Part shown: positions 25,369-33,430 of the stretch, one piece after another
How positions within the stretch are numbered: position 1 is the stretch's first letter
Layout of the letters: every line of letters begins with the position of its first letter
From: Desulfobacula sp.
GTDB taxonomy: Bacteria; Desulfobacterota; Desulfobacteria; Desulfobacterales; Desulfobacteraceae
DNA: 64,000 nt
NCBI GenBank assembly: GCA_023701135.1
Contig: JAMPXP010000005.1
Coordinates: 62,001 to 126,000 of the forward strand
Reading direction: 5' to 3'
The notes under the pieces: model-generated
What the model saw: the letters and a program-made list of their open reading frames with translations, nothing else
Databases searched by the model: none
What the model was told of the DNA's origin: nothing
Position numbers and translations under genes: made by a program

Positions 25369-26049
25369 ATGGAAGAATATCTTCATCCAACCTATTATAT
25401 TGACAGTGATCACCCGGCCATAACTGCCTTTGCCGGTCAGTACGGCCAATCCGGAAAAACGGAAACGGAAAAGGCCATCCGGATCTATTATGCGGTACGG
25501 GATAAACTCCGGTATAACCCCTACAGTATTGAACCAAAAAAAGAATCCATGAAAGCCAGCACTATTCTTCTGAGGGGTCATGGCTATTGCGTGGCCAAGG
25601 CCGTAGTCCTTGCGGCCTGTCTGCGAAGCCAGGGGATTCCGGCCAGGCTCGGTTTTGCCGATGTCCGGAATCATCTGAATACCCAGCGGCTCAGAAGCCT
25701 CATGGGAACCGATGTCTTTGTGTATCACGGATACACGGATATCTTTCTGGACGAAAAATGGGTCAAGGCCACCCCGGCCTTTAACCTGGAGCTTTGCACC
25801 AATTTCAATGTCAAACCTCTGGAATTCGACGGAACCCGGGATTCCATCTTTCATCCCTTTGATCAATCGGGCCAACGGCACATGGAATATGTAAAAGACC
25901 ACGGCACCTTTGCCGACCTGCCCTGGGAGATCATCCTGGCCGCATCCATGAAACAGTATCCCCTGTATTTTGAAAATCTTGAGGTGCGTTCAAAGGATTT
26001 TTCAGTTGAGGCCCTTACGGAAAATCAATGGAGAAAAGAAAACCGATAG
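25369..26049 (+). CDS. transglutaminase-like domain protein (226 aa)
   Basis: The catalytic triad of the transglutaminase-like superfamily can be traced: Cys in H-G-Y-C-V-A-K-A-V-V-L-A-A-C-L-R-S-Q-G, then G-I-P-A-R-L-G-F-A-D-V, His in V-Y-H-G-Y-T-D, and Asp in the following strand (A-T-P-A-F-N). It is cytosolic with no signal peptide. Members act as cysteine proteases or peptide-modifying enzymes; the substrate is unknown. It is a single gene, divergent from the DVU0298-family operon, and converges with the MetE-like gene 6 bases away. Confidence 0.88.
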   Translation: MEEYLHPTYYIDSDHPAITAFAGQYGQSGKTETEKAIRIYYAVRDKLRYNPYSIEPKKESMKASTILLRGHGYCVAKAVVLAACLRSQGIPARLGFADVRNHLNTQRLRSLMGTDVFVYHGYTDIFLDEKWVKATPAFNLELCTNFNVKPLEFDGTRDSIFHPFDQSGQRHMEYVKDHGTFADLPWEIILAASMKQYPLYFENLEVRSKDFSVEALTENQWRKENR

Positions 26050-26055
26050 CCCTGT

Positions 26056-27123
26056 TTAGGGCGTTCGGAAGGCCTCTGACACTTCCCGAGTCAGGTCCAG
26101 CACCTTTGTAGCAGACACAAGATCCAGGGACCCGGTGCCGCAGCTCGGTGTGATAAAAGACTGGGAGAGGATGGTTTTTTTGTCAATTCCTGTTTTCCCT
26201 GATAATTCATCCAGTTGCCCGTGCAGCATCCGGATCAGGCCGGTGCCGGTTTGAGCGGCGATGAGGTCCGGCTTTCCCGTGGGAACAATTCCCCAGGCAA
26301 GGATTTTTCCCTGGTCTAAAAAGCTTTTAATCATTTCAGGATAAAGGATGAATTTGTCAAAATAGGAAAAGGCATCAAAGCTGATGATATCGATATCTGA
26401 TCCCAGAATCATATCCCATTCCGTGTTGGCGCAGACATGAACTCCGGCAAGGCCGCCTTCCGAGTGGATTTCCCGGGAAATTTCCTCAATTCCGAGGATG
26501 ACGTCGGCCTTGCTGATGGTAATATAGGCCGATGTTCCGAATCCGGCCAGGGCCGGTTCATCCAGGAAAATGATGGGAACGGCACCCCGTTTGGAAAATT
26601 CCCTTGCCTGCCATTTTGCATTCATGGCCAGCTTTTTAACGGCGGTGTCCCTCAACTGATCATGGTAAAAGATGTCTTTATCCTTCTCATCCTTCACCGC
26701 GGTTCCAAATGTAATAGGGCCGGTTACCTGGCCTTTGAGGGCAATAAACGGAGTCTTTTTTTCGTCCACCTGCCGCAAAAATTCAAAAAAGCCTTTTCCT
26801 CTTGTGCCGGACAGGGCAAACCTTGAACCGCATAGGTCATCGCCGGATTCAGACAGGGAGAGATAGTCCTCAAAAAAAGAGACCAGCTCATTATCAAAGC
26901 CGGGTCTGGACGTGTCCAGAAGATTTTTTTCACTTCCTTCGGCAAATCCCGGGAGACCGGAGAGAAATTGGCTGATCATGCCTTCTTCCCGGTAAAGGGG
27001 CAGTTGAACCCAGAGAGGGATGTCCGGTGTATGTTCGAAAACAAGTTTGAGGGCGGCGGTGTGGTCCGTCATGGGAAGGCTGCCGATTAAAAGGGGCAAT
27101 GCATTGGGTCTAAAAGGGTTCAT
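26056..27123 (-). CDS. core-MetE/UROD-fold methyltransferase-like protein (355 aa)
   Basis: The start is taken as ATG 27123; a TTG at 27141 is possible. The chain has the fold of the MetE C-terminal half: L-I-G-S-L-P near the start, Q-V-T-G-P-I-T, I-F-L-D-E-P-A-L, and zinc ligands H229 and C231 in V-H-V-C-A-N and C328 in P-S-C-G-T-G-S-L. The third MetE ligand, a Glu, appears to be Asp (S-F-D-A-F, D250). It lacks the N-terminal MetE half. Folate-independent core-MetE methionine synthases of anaerobes have this size; a role in methionine synthesis or another cobamide/thiol methyl transfer is plausible. Confidence 0.75.
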   Translation of the reverse strand: MNPFRPNALPLLIGSLPMTDHTAALKLVFEHTPDIPLWVQLPLYREEGMISQFLSGLPGFAEGSEKNLLDTSRPGFDNELVSFFEDYLSLSESGDDLCGSRFALSGTRGKGFFEFLRQVDEKKTPFIALKGQVTGPITFGTAVKDEKDKDIFYHDQLRDTAVKKLAMNAKWQAREFSKRGAVPIIFLDEPALAGFGTSAYITISKADVILGIEEISREIHSEGGLAGVHVCANTEWDMILGSDIDIISFDAFSYFDKFILYPEMIKSFLDQGKILAWGIVPTGKPDLIAAQTGTGLIRMLHGQLDELSGKTGIDKKTILSQSFITPSCGTGSLDLVSATKVLDLTREVSEAFRTP

Positions 27124-27255
27124 CTGATGGTTTCCATCCAAAAAAAGGTTCTGTCCGGGTCGTTTCTTGCAAAACTATGGTATTATATCATCATCGCCGA
27201 AAGATGAAAACAGGGAAGAAAATTATTCATCCGGTAAAGAAGAGGAAAGGGGATC

Positions 27256-29091
27256 ATGCAACCATTGGAATTGCTGTCACCGGCAAAAAACAGGGAACTG
27301 GGCATGGCTGCCGTCAACCATGGGGCCGATGCTGTCTATATCGGCGCAGCCGGGTTCAGCGCAAGGGCTGCCGCCGGCAATGCCATCCATGAGATTGAAA
27401 AACTGGCAGTCTATGCCCATTTTTACAAGGCAAAAATTTATATCGCCCTGAATACTTTGATTTTTGACCGTGAGCTGGAGGAAGTCCAAAAATTAATCCG
27501 GCATTTGTGGAATGCCGGGGCCGACGCCTTGATCATCCAGGATCTGGGGATTCTGGAACTGGATCTGCCGCCCATTCCCTTGTTTGCCAGTACCCAACTG
27601 GACAACCGGACCGTTGACCGGGTCCGGTTTTTAGAATCGGCCGGATTCGAACGGGTGATCCTGGCAAGGGAGCTGTCCCTCAGAGAAATCAAAGAGATCC
27701 GCCGGAATACCGGTGTGGACCTGGAAACCTTTGTGCACGGGGCCCTCTGTGCCTGCTACAGCGGTCGCTGCTATTTCAGCGCTGCCATTGGAAAAAGAAG
27801 CGCCAACCGCGGGCAGTGCGGCCAGCCCTGCCGTCTTTCCTGGACCCTCATGAACGTCCAAGGCCACGTGCTGGAAAGAGACCGCCACCTTTTGTCCCTC
27901 AAGGATATGAACCGTTCCGATTACCTTTATGACCTGGTCGAAGCCGGGGTCACCTCCTTTAAGATCGAGGGCAGGCTGAAGGATATGGCCTATGTGAAAA
28001 ACATCACGGCCCATTACCGGAAAAGGCTGGATGATCTCCTTGCCGGATCTTCCGGGTACAGGGCCCCATCATCAGGCAGAACCGAATTGTTTTTTATCCC
28101 CGATCCTTTAAAAACCTTTAACCGGGGTGAAACCGATTATTTCCTTTCCGGCCGCAAAGGCGATATTCAATCCCTTAATACCCCGAAATCCCTTGGGGAG
28201 AAAATCGGAATTGTGGATCAGGTGGAATCCCGGTATTTTACCCTGAAAGGCTCCCATGATCTCCACAATGGAGATGGGCTTTGTTTTATAAATCCCTCCG
28301 GAAAACTGGAAGGCTTCCAGGTGAACCGGGTGGACGGGGATAAAATTTTTCCGGCCGGTCTTCAGGATCTGAAAAAAGGCCGCCTTTTACCCGGTGCTAT
28401 TATGTACCGGAACCATGACCATGTTTTTCAAAAAAAACTGGCCGGGCCTTCTTCAGAACGCAAAATCGCTCTGGACCTGAGCTTTATTGAAATCCCCCAG
28501 GGCTTTGCCCTTGAAGGGAGGGATGAGGATGGGAATGAAGCCGAGGTTTGGCTTGAAACTGAAAAAATTCAGGCAAAGGATGGGGACCTGGCCTTCGCAA
28601 CTTTGAAAAAACAATTGACCCGGCTGGGGGAATCCCCATTTTATCTCAGGACCCTGAATCTTCCTTTGAAGCCCTATTTCGTGGTTACCAGGGAATTAAA
28701 CCGGATCAGACGGGAGCTTTTGGAAATTTTAAGCCAAAACCGGCATGAGGCTTATGTCCGGGAACCTGCAAAGCAAAGGCCGGATGTCCTGCCATTCCCC
28801 GGCAAGCATCTGGATTTTACCACCAATGTGGCCAATTCAAAGGCACTTGAATTTTATCGGAAGCGGGGAGTAAAAACCATTGATCCGGCCTTTGAGCTTT
28901 CCGAGCACGGTCCGGGAACCGTTGTCATGACCCTGAGGCATTGTATTCTGTGGGCCCTGGGGCAATGCCGCCGGGAGGTCGCATCAGTCCCTGAAATGTG
29001 GAAGGACCCTCTTTCCCTTGAGAACAAGTCCGGCCGGTTTCAGCTTGAATTTGACTGCATCCGGTGCGAGATGCGGATCAAAACGCTATAA
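27256..29091 (+). CDS. peptidase U32 family protein, RlhA-like (611 aa)
   Basis: The N-terminal half shows the U32 signature: E-L-L-S-P-A-K-N, N-H-G-A-D-A-V-Y-I-G, E-T-F-V-H-G-A-L-C-A-C-Y-S-G-R-C-Y and R-G-Q-C-G-Q-P-C-R. The C-terminal half (from about residue 330) resembles the DUF3656-type extension of E. coli RlhA, which hydroxylates C2501 of 23S rRNA; other U32 proteins hydroxylate tRNA or ubiquinone. The four conserved cysteines, cluster ligands in this group, include a final C-I-R-C near the C terminus. RNA hydroxylation is likelier than proteolysis. Length fits RlhA (about 650 aa). Confidence 0.82.
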   Translation: MQPLELLSPAKNRELGMAAVNHGADAVYIGAAGFSARAAAGNAIHEIEKLAVYAHFYKAKIYIALNTLIFDRELEEVQKLIRHLWNAGADALIIQDLGILELDLPPIPLFASTQLDNRTVDRVRFLESAGFERVILARELSLREIKEIRRNTGVDLETFVHGALCACYSGRCYFSAAIGKRSANRGQCGQPCRLSWTLMNVQGHVLERDRHLLSLKDMNRSDYLYDLVEAGVTSFKIEGRLKDMAYVKNITAHYRKRLDDLLAGSSGYRAPSSGRTELFFIPDPLKTFNRGETDYFLSGRKGDIQSLNTPKSLGEKIGIVDQVESRYFTLKGSHDLHNGDGLCFINPSGKLEGFQVNRVDGDKIFPAGLQDLKKGRLLPGAIMYRNHDHVFQKKLAGPSSERKIALDLSFIEIPQGFALEGRDEDGNEAEVWLETEKIQAKDGDLAFATLKKQLTRLGESPFYLRTLNLPLKPYFVVTRELNRIRRELLEILSQNRHEAYVREPAKQRPDVLPFPGKHLDFTTNVANSKALEFYRKRGVKTIDPAFELSEHGPGTVVMTLRHCILWALGQCRREVASVPEMWKDPLSLENKSGRFQLEFDCIRCEMRIKTL

Positions 29092-29129
29092 AAAAAAGGC
29101 GGGAAGCGCCAAACGCGCAAACCCGCCTT
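29090..29129 (-). terminator. rho-independent terminator of the acyl-CoA dehydrogenase gene
   Basis: AAGGCGGG (29096-29103) pairs with CCCGCCTT (29122-29129); read on the minus strand the stem is followed by a run of T. The inner sequence also has a small GCG/CGC stem. It ends the minus-strand acyl-CoA dehydrogenase and can also slow transcription from the plus-strand U32 gene. Confidence 0.85.
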
Positions 29130-29155
29130 AACAAAATATATATGCAACCCGCTGT

Positions 29156-30970
29156 TTAGCTGGGGAACATGGTATCGTCCATATCTACGGCGACACTGCT
29201 CACATTCATGAGCGCCTTGAATCTGCCGAGGGTAATGGGGAGCTGGGTTTCCACAAAGAATTGCAGGGACCGGATGATGCCTTCATAAAAGGGCGCGTCT
29301 TTTTTCTTGGCGGCTTCCAGTTTATTTGCCGCAATGACGGCTCTCCAGAGCAGCATCCATGCCATGGTGACATCTCCTGTGGCATCCTGGAAGGGATGGG
29401 CATTGGCAAAGGCATGCAGGACTTTTTCAGACATGGCCGCCGTCCCCATGTGAATGGCGACTTCACCCAGTTTGTTCAGTGCTTCTTCGATTTTGACGGC
29501 TTGTTTTTCAAGCCGGGGAATGGCCTTTGCGGCAGCCACCATTTTCTGTATTTCTCCGAACAGATCCATGATGGGCTTGCCCTTGTTGAGTCCCAGCTTC
29601 CGGCCCAGAAGGTCCATGGCCTGGATGCCGTTGGTGCCTTCATAGATCAGGGTGATCCGGCAGTCTCTTAAAAGCTGGGCCATGGGATATTCTTCGATGA
29701 ACCCGTAACCGCCGTACACCTGCATGCCCTGGCTGCAGACCTCGAAGGAGCGGTCCGTGACATAGCCCTTGGCAATGGGGGTGAGAACCTCGACAAAGCC
29801 ATGGTATTTGTCTTTCTCTTCCTTTGTGGGGGCATGGAGGGCCATGTCCGCGGAATACTGGACAAAATATAGAAGGGATCTCATGCCTTCCACAAATACC
29901 TTCATCATCATCAACTGCCGTTTGACATCCGGGTGGTTGATGATGGTAACGGATTTGGCATCGGGATTCATGAATTCAAGAATGTTTTTCCCCTGGACCC
30001 GGTTTCTGGCATAATCCAGGGCATACATATAGGCGGCGGTGGCGCAGGCAAACCCCTGGAACCCCACAAGGCGCCGGGCTTCGTTCATCATCAGGAACAT
30101 GGCCTGCATGCCCTTGTTTTCCTGGCCCAGGAGGGTGCCGATGCAATTGCCTTTGGAGCCGAGGGAAAGAGAGCAGGTGCTGTTGCCGTGGATGCCCAGC
30201 TTGTGCTCGATGCCGGTGCAGATGACGTCATTGAATTCGCCCGGAGTCCCGTCGGGGTTGACCCTGAATTTCGGCACCAGGAAGAGAGAGATGCCCTTTG
30301 TGCCTTCGGGAGCGCCTTCGATGCGGGCCAGCACCGGGTGGATGATATTCTCGGCCAGGTCATGCTCGCCGCCGGAAATAAAAATCTTTTCACCGACGAT
30401 GGAGAAGGTGCCGTCCCCGTTCCGGATGGCCTTGGTCGTGAGGGCGCCCACATCGGAGCCGGCCCCTGGTTCCGTCAAGAGCATGGTGCCGGTCCATTTG
30501 CCGGTAAACATATTTTTCAGGTAAATTCTTTTTTGTTCGGGAGTCCCGAATTTTTCCACCAGATGGCCGGCTCCCTGGGTCAGACCCGGATACATCATAA
30601 AGGGGAAATTGGCGCCGTTGAAATATTCGGCCGCTGCAGAGGCAACGGTTCTAGGCATTCCCTGGCCTCCCCATTCCGGATCTTCGGTGGTGGCCAGCCA
30701 TTCTCCCTCATTGAATATTTTATACAGCCGTTTGAAGGATTCGGGCGTGGTGACCTTTCCGTTTTCAAGTTTGCAGCCCACCTGGTCCCCTTCTTTATTA
30801 GCCGGCAGAAGCTCCTTGACGGCAAAATTTTTGGCTTCGCTGATAACCAGATCGATGGTTTTTTTATTGAAATCAGCAAAATTTTCATGAAGCCCGGACA
30901 GAGTCTCGGCTTCAAGTTGTTCATGGAGAACGAATTCGATGTCTCTTCGATCGGAAATAAGTTGGGTCAT
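29156..30970 (-). CDS. acyl-CoA dehydrogenase (604 aa)
   Basis: ATG 30970 (M-T-Q-L-I-S) has AGGAGG about 10 bases upstream. It is the long, about 600-aa acyl-CoA dehydrogenase type: an N-terminal extension, L-T-E-P-G-A-G-S-D, F-I-S-G-G-E-H-D, Q-V-Y-G-G-Y-G-F and the catalytic Glu in I-Y-E-G-T-N-G-I-Q, followed by a C-terminal helical extension. FAD-dependent beta-oxidation enzyme passing electrons to ETF. Close relatives act on medium or long chains; substrate length cannot be judged. It stands alone with its own terminator. Confidence 0.93.
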   Translation of the reverse strand: MTQLISDRRDIEFVLHEQLEAETLSGLHENFADFNKKTIDLVISEAKNFAVKELLPANKEGDQVGCKLENGKVTTPESFKRLYKIFNEGEWLATTEDPEWGGQGMPRTVASAAAEYFNGANFPFMMYPGLTQGAGHLVEKFGTPEQKRIYLKNMFTGKWTGTMLLTEPGAGSDVGALTTKAIRNGDGTFSIVGEKIFISGGEHDLAENIIHPVLARIEGAPEGTKGISLFLVPKFRVNPDGTPGEFNDVICTGIEHKLGIHGNSTCSLSLGSKGNCIGTLLGQENKGMQAMFLMMNEARRLVGFQGFACATAAYMYALDYARNRVQGKNILEFMNPDAKSVTIINHPDVKRQLMMMKVFVEGMRSLLYFVQYSADMALHAPTKEEKDKYHGFVEVLTPIAKGYVTDRSFEVCSQGMQVYGGYGFIEEYPMAQLLRDCRITLIYEGTNGIQAMDLLGRKLGLNKGKPIMDLFGEIQKMVAAAKAIPRLEKQAVKIEEALNKLGEVAIHMGTAAMSEKVLHAFANAHPFQDATGDVTMAWMLLWRAVIAANKLEAAKKKDAPFYEGIIRSLQFFVETQLPITLGRFKALMNVSSVAVDMDDTMFPS

Positions 30971-31284
30971 TTTAAAACTATCCTCCTGCTGTTTGTGTTG
31001 CAAAAATATTGATGGGTTGTTTCTTCTATGGCAGTAGTGAATGAATTGTTACTCACTTCGATATGATGGGAATTATGAATTTTTAATAGAGCTGATCCTG
31101 CTTCGTTATGACCATTTTTAAACAATGATAATAAACGGTTATATAAATTATGATCAATCATTAAAAAAAATATCCATCCTCAGGTCACTGCTAAATTTAA
31201 AATGAATGATAATTCATCTCATTAAATTTTATCCCTGTCAATGATTATTTTTACAAATTCCGAATAATCATATAGGGTTATTAA
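30971..31284. other. AT-rich intergenic region with Fur-like dyad
   Basis: This 314-base gap between divergent genes is clearly AT-rich and has no gene. ATGAAT-GATA-ATTCAT at 31202-31217 is a perfect 6+6 dyad with the GATAAT core of a Fur box. It may bind Fur or simply be a low-complexity coincidence; a promoter for the acyl-CoA dehydrogenase must lie here but I cannot fix its hexamers. Confidence 0.35.
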
Positions 31285-31770
31285 ATGGAAAAAATATTAA
31301 TCAGTGCTTGCCTTGCAGGAGACCGGGTCCGGTATGACGGGCGGATAGTGCCGCTGGAAAGCCTGCTTTTGGCCCGGTGGAAAGAAGAGGGCCGGCTTGT
31401 GAAGGTCTGCCCAGAGGTGGCCGGGGGGATGACGATTCCGAGACCCCCAGCCCAAATCACGGGCGGAAGCGGCCTGGATGTGTTGAGGAGAAAGGCAAGG
31501 GTCATGGATAATGAAGGCGTCGATGTGACCGGCTTTTTTATCAGAGGCGCTGAATATGCGCTCAGTATGGCCCAAAGATTTGGGGTCCGGCTGGCTGTTT
31601 TAAAGGAAAAAAGCCCCTCTTGCGGAGTCCGCTGGATTTATGACGGGAATTTTACCTCAACTCTTATCCCGGGTGAAGGCGTTACCGCAGCCCTGTTGAG
31701 AGAACACGATGTCCTCATTTTTTCCGAACAGGAGCTGGATATGGTCGAAGGGATCTTGCGGCTGGAATAG
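31285..31770 (+). CDS. DUF523 family protein (161 aa)
   Basis: The features I-S-A-C-L-A-G-D-R-V-R-Y-D-G, V-C-P-E-V-A-G-G, K-E-K-S-P-S-C-G and Y-D-G-N-F identify DUF523, a small widespread family with conserved cysteines that suggest an Fe-S cluster. No clear function is established. The ATG lacks a strong ribosome-binding site. It sits upstream of, but is transcribed separately from, the glycyl-radical locus. Confidence 0.9.
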   Translation: MEKILISACLAGDRVRYDGRIVPLESLLLARWKEEGRLVKVCPEVAGGMTIPRPPAQITGGSGLDVLRRKARVMDNEGVDVTGFFIRGAEYALSMAQRFGVRLAVLKEKSPSCGVRWIYDGNFTSTLIPGEGVTAALLREHDVLIFSEQELDMVEGILRLE

Positions 31771-31831
31771 ACCCTGAAAGAAAGGTCTTATTATTTTAAA
31801 CGGCAGGGCTGGAAAATACTGGTGAAAATCA

Positions 31832-31860
31832 TTGACATGGGGGCGGTGAATCATTAAACT
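31832..31860 (+). promoter_or_regulatory. sigma70 promoter of the gntR-activase-hypD operon
   Basis: TTGACA (31832-31837) is separated by 17 bases from TAAACT (31855-31860). Transcription would start near 31867, inside the operator dyad that follows. Confidence 0.75.
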
Positions 31861-31862
31861 GT

Positions 31863-31881
31863 CCTACAGTTTGATTGTAGG
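31863..31881. promoter_or_regulatory. operator dyad CCTACA-N7-TGTAGG
   Basis: A perfect 6+6 inverted repeat overlaps the predicted transcription start of the gntR gene. The position is ideal for autorepression by the GntR/FadR-type regulator that begins at 31913. Confidence 0.65.
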
Positions 31882-31912
31882 GTCATGTATTGATATTTTC
31901 CGGAGCCAAGCG

Positions 31913-32635
31913 ATGAATGTTCAATTTAGAAAAATGAAACCCCTGAAGTCCTATCAGCATGTGGTGGATGAGATCCAGACCGCCATATGTGAAGGAAATC
32001 TTAAGGAGGGGGAGACGCTTCCATCGGAAATGAAGCTCAAGGAAATGTTTGATACCAGCCGGGGGACCATCCGGGAAGCCCTCCGGGTCCTGGAGCAAAG
32101 GGGGCTTGTTTCCATCCGGACAGGGGTGAACGGCGGGGCAAGGGTTCAGGGGGCCAGTGCAAAGCCCATGACCGATAGCGTGGCCATTCTCATCCGCCAG
32201 CAAAGGGTTACACTAAGCCATCTGGCGGAATTCCGGAAAATGATGGAAGGTCATATCTCGGAGCAGGCTGCAAAAAAAGCGGATATGGGCGATATCCAAA
32301 AGCTGATGGCGATTTTGCGTGATGCCGCAGCCCATATTCAAACAAAACCTTCCGGGTGGACGGAATTCCATAAAATGGATGCCGAATTCCACCGGACCCT
32401 GGCCGAGATTGCGGAAAATCCGCTTCTGGAAGCGAATCTGACGGCCGTTCACAGCAATATCCAGATTTATTTTCATCAATACCTGCCCTGGAGCGAGGCC
32501 TTGCTCCATGATAATTTCAAGGATTTATGCGGGATTGCAGCGGCCGTGGAACAAAGGGACCCTGCAACCGCTAGAAGAATGGCCGAAGAGCATGTGGCAA
32601 AGTTTAATGCCTTGATGGAAAAAAATCTTGAATGA
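31913..32635 (+). CDS. GntR-family (FadR subfamily) transcriptional regulator (240 aa)
   Basis: ATG 31913 has CGGAG 7 bases upstream and follows a promoter and operator, so the TTG at 31871 is rejected. The N-terminal winged helix has I-C-E-G-N-L-K-E-G-E-T-L-P-S-E and R-G-T-I-R-E-A-L-R-V-L-E-Q-R-G-L-V. The C-terminal all-helical FCD domain (M-D-A-E-F-H-R-T-L, N-P-L-L-E-A-N, R-M-A-E-E-H) binds small organic acids through a metal. It overlaps the activase gene (ATGA) and most likely represses the glycyl-radical operon until its substrate or product is present. Confidence 0.93.
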   Translation: MNVQFRKMKPLKSYQHVVDEIQTAICEGNLKEGETLPSEMKLKEMFDTSRGTIREALRVLEQRGLVSIRTGVNGGARVQGASAKPMTDSVAILIRQQRVTLSHLAEFRKMMEGHISEQAAKKADMGDIQKLMAILRDAAAHIQTKPSGWTEFHKMDAEFHRTLAEIAENPLLEANLTAVHSNIQIYFHQYLPWSEALLHDNFKDLCGIAAAVEQRDPATARRMAEEHVAKFNALMEKNLE

Positions 32636-33387
32636 TGCAGAACGCCCATATTTTTAAAATCCAGAGATATTCCATTCATGACGGTCCCGGCATCCGGACC
32701 ACCCTCTTTTTCCAGGGGTGTCCCCTGCGTTGCCCCTGGTGCCATAACCCGGAAAGCCAGAAAATGCCCGGAAAAATCCGGGCAGAAGAGATGGATGGGC
32801 TGGTTTCCGGGCTGATATCCGAAATCGAAAAGGACAGGATCTTTTATGATGATTCCGGCGGCGGGGCCACCTTTTCCGGAGGTGAACCCCTTTCCCGGCC
32901 GGATTTGCTTTTCCGGCTTCTGGACCAGTGCAGGGAAGGGGAAATCCATACCTGCGTGGATACGTCCGGCTGTGCCGATGCAAAATTTCTGTCAGGTCTT
33001 GCCGAAAAAGCAGACCTGATTCTGTATGATATCAAGCTGATGGATGCAAAGGCCCATGAAACCCTGATCGGAAAGCCTGTGTTTCCAGTTTTGGATAATT
33101 TAAGGCGATTGTCGGACCAAAAGGCAAATGTCTGGATGCGGTTCCCTTTTATCCCCGGCATGACGGATACAAAGGCTAATATTAAGGCCGTAATGTGTTT
33201 TTTGGAGAAAGATACGGTTTTTCGGAAGATTCATATCCTGCCCTTTCATAAGGCCGGAGAGGGGAAATACGAAGCATTAAAATTCAAAAATCCTATGAAG
33301 GAGATCAAACCGCCCTCCCCGGAGCGGGTGGCCGAAGTCAAGGCAGAATTTGAATCCCGTGGATTCCAGGTCATTATTGGCGGTTAA
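32632..33387 (+). CDS. glycyl radical enzyme activase, radical SAM (251 aa)
   Basis: The N-terminal S-I-H-D-G-P-G-I-R-T-T-L-F-F-Q-G-C-P-L-R-C-P-W-C carries the CxxxCxxC motif for the SAM [4Fe-4S] cluster, then F-S-G-G-E-P-L. The ferredoxin-like insert with extra clusters found in many dehydratase activases is absent, so it has the short, PFL-activase-like layout. It would abstract a hydrogen from the glycine of the enzyme encoded 43 bases downstream. The start overlaps the regulator stop. Confidence 0.93.
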   Translation: MMQNAHIFKIQRYSIHDGPGIRTTLFFQGCPLRCPWCHNPESQKMPGKIRAEEMDGLVSGLISEIEKDRIFYDDSGGGATFSGGEPLSRPDLLFRLLDQCREGEIHTCVDTSGCADAKFLSGLAEKADLILYDIKLMDAKAHETLIGKPVFPVLDNLRRLSDQKANVWMRFPFIPGMTDTKANIKAVMCFLEKDTVFRKIHILPFHKAGEGKYEALKFKNPMKEIKPPSPERVAEVKAEFESRGFQVIIGG

Positions 33388-33430
33388 AAATAGTGGATAA
33401 ACAACGGCGGATATTAAAGGCGGATACAAA

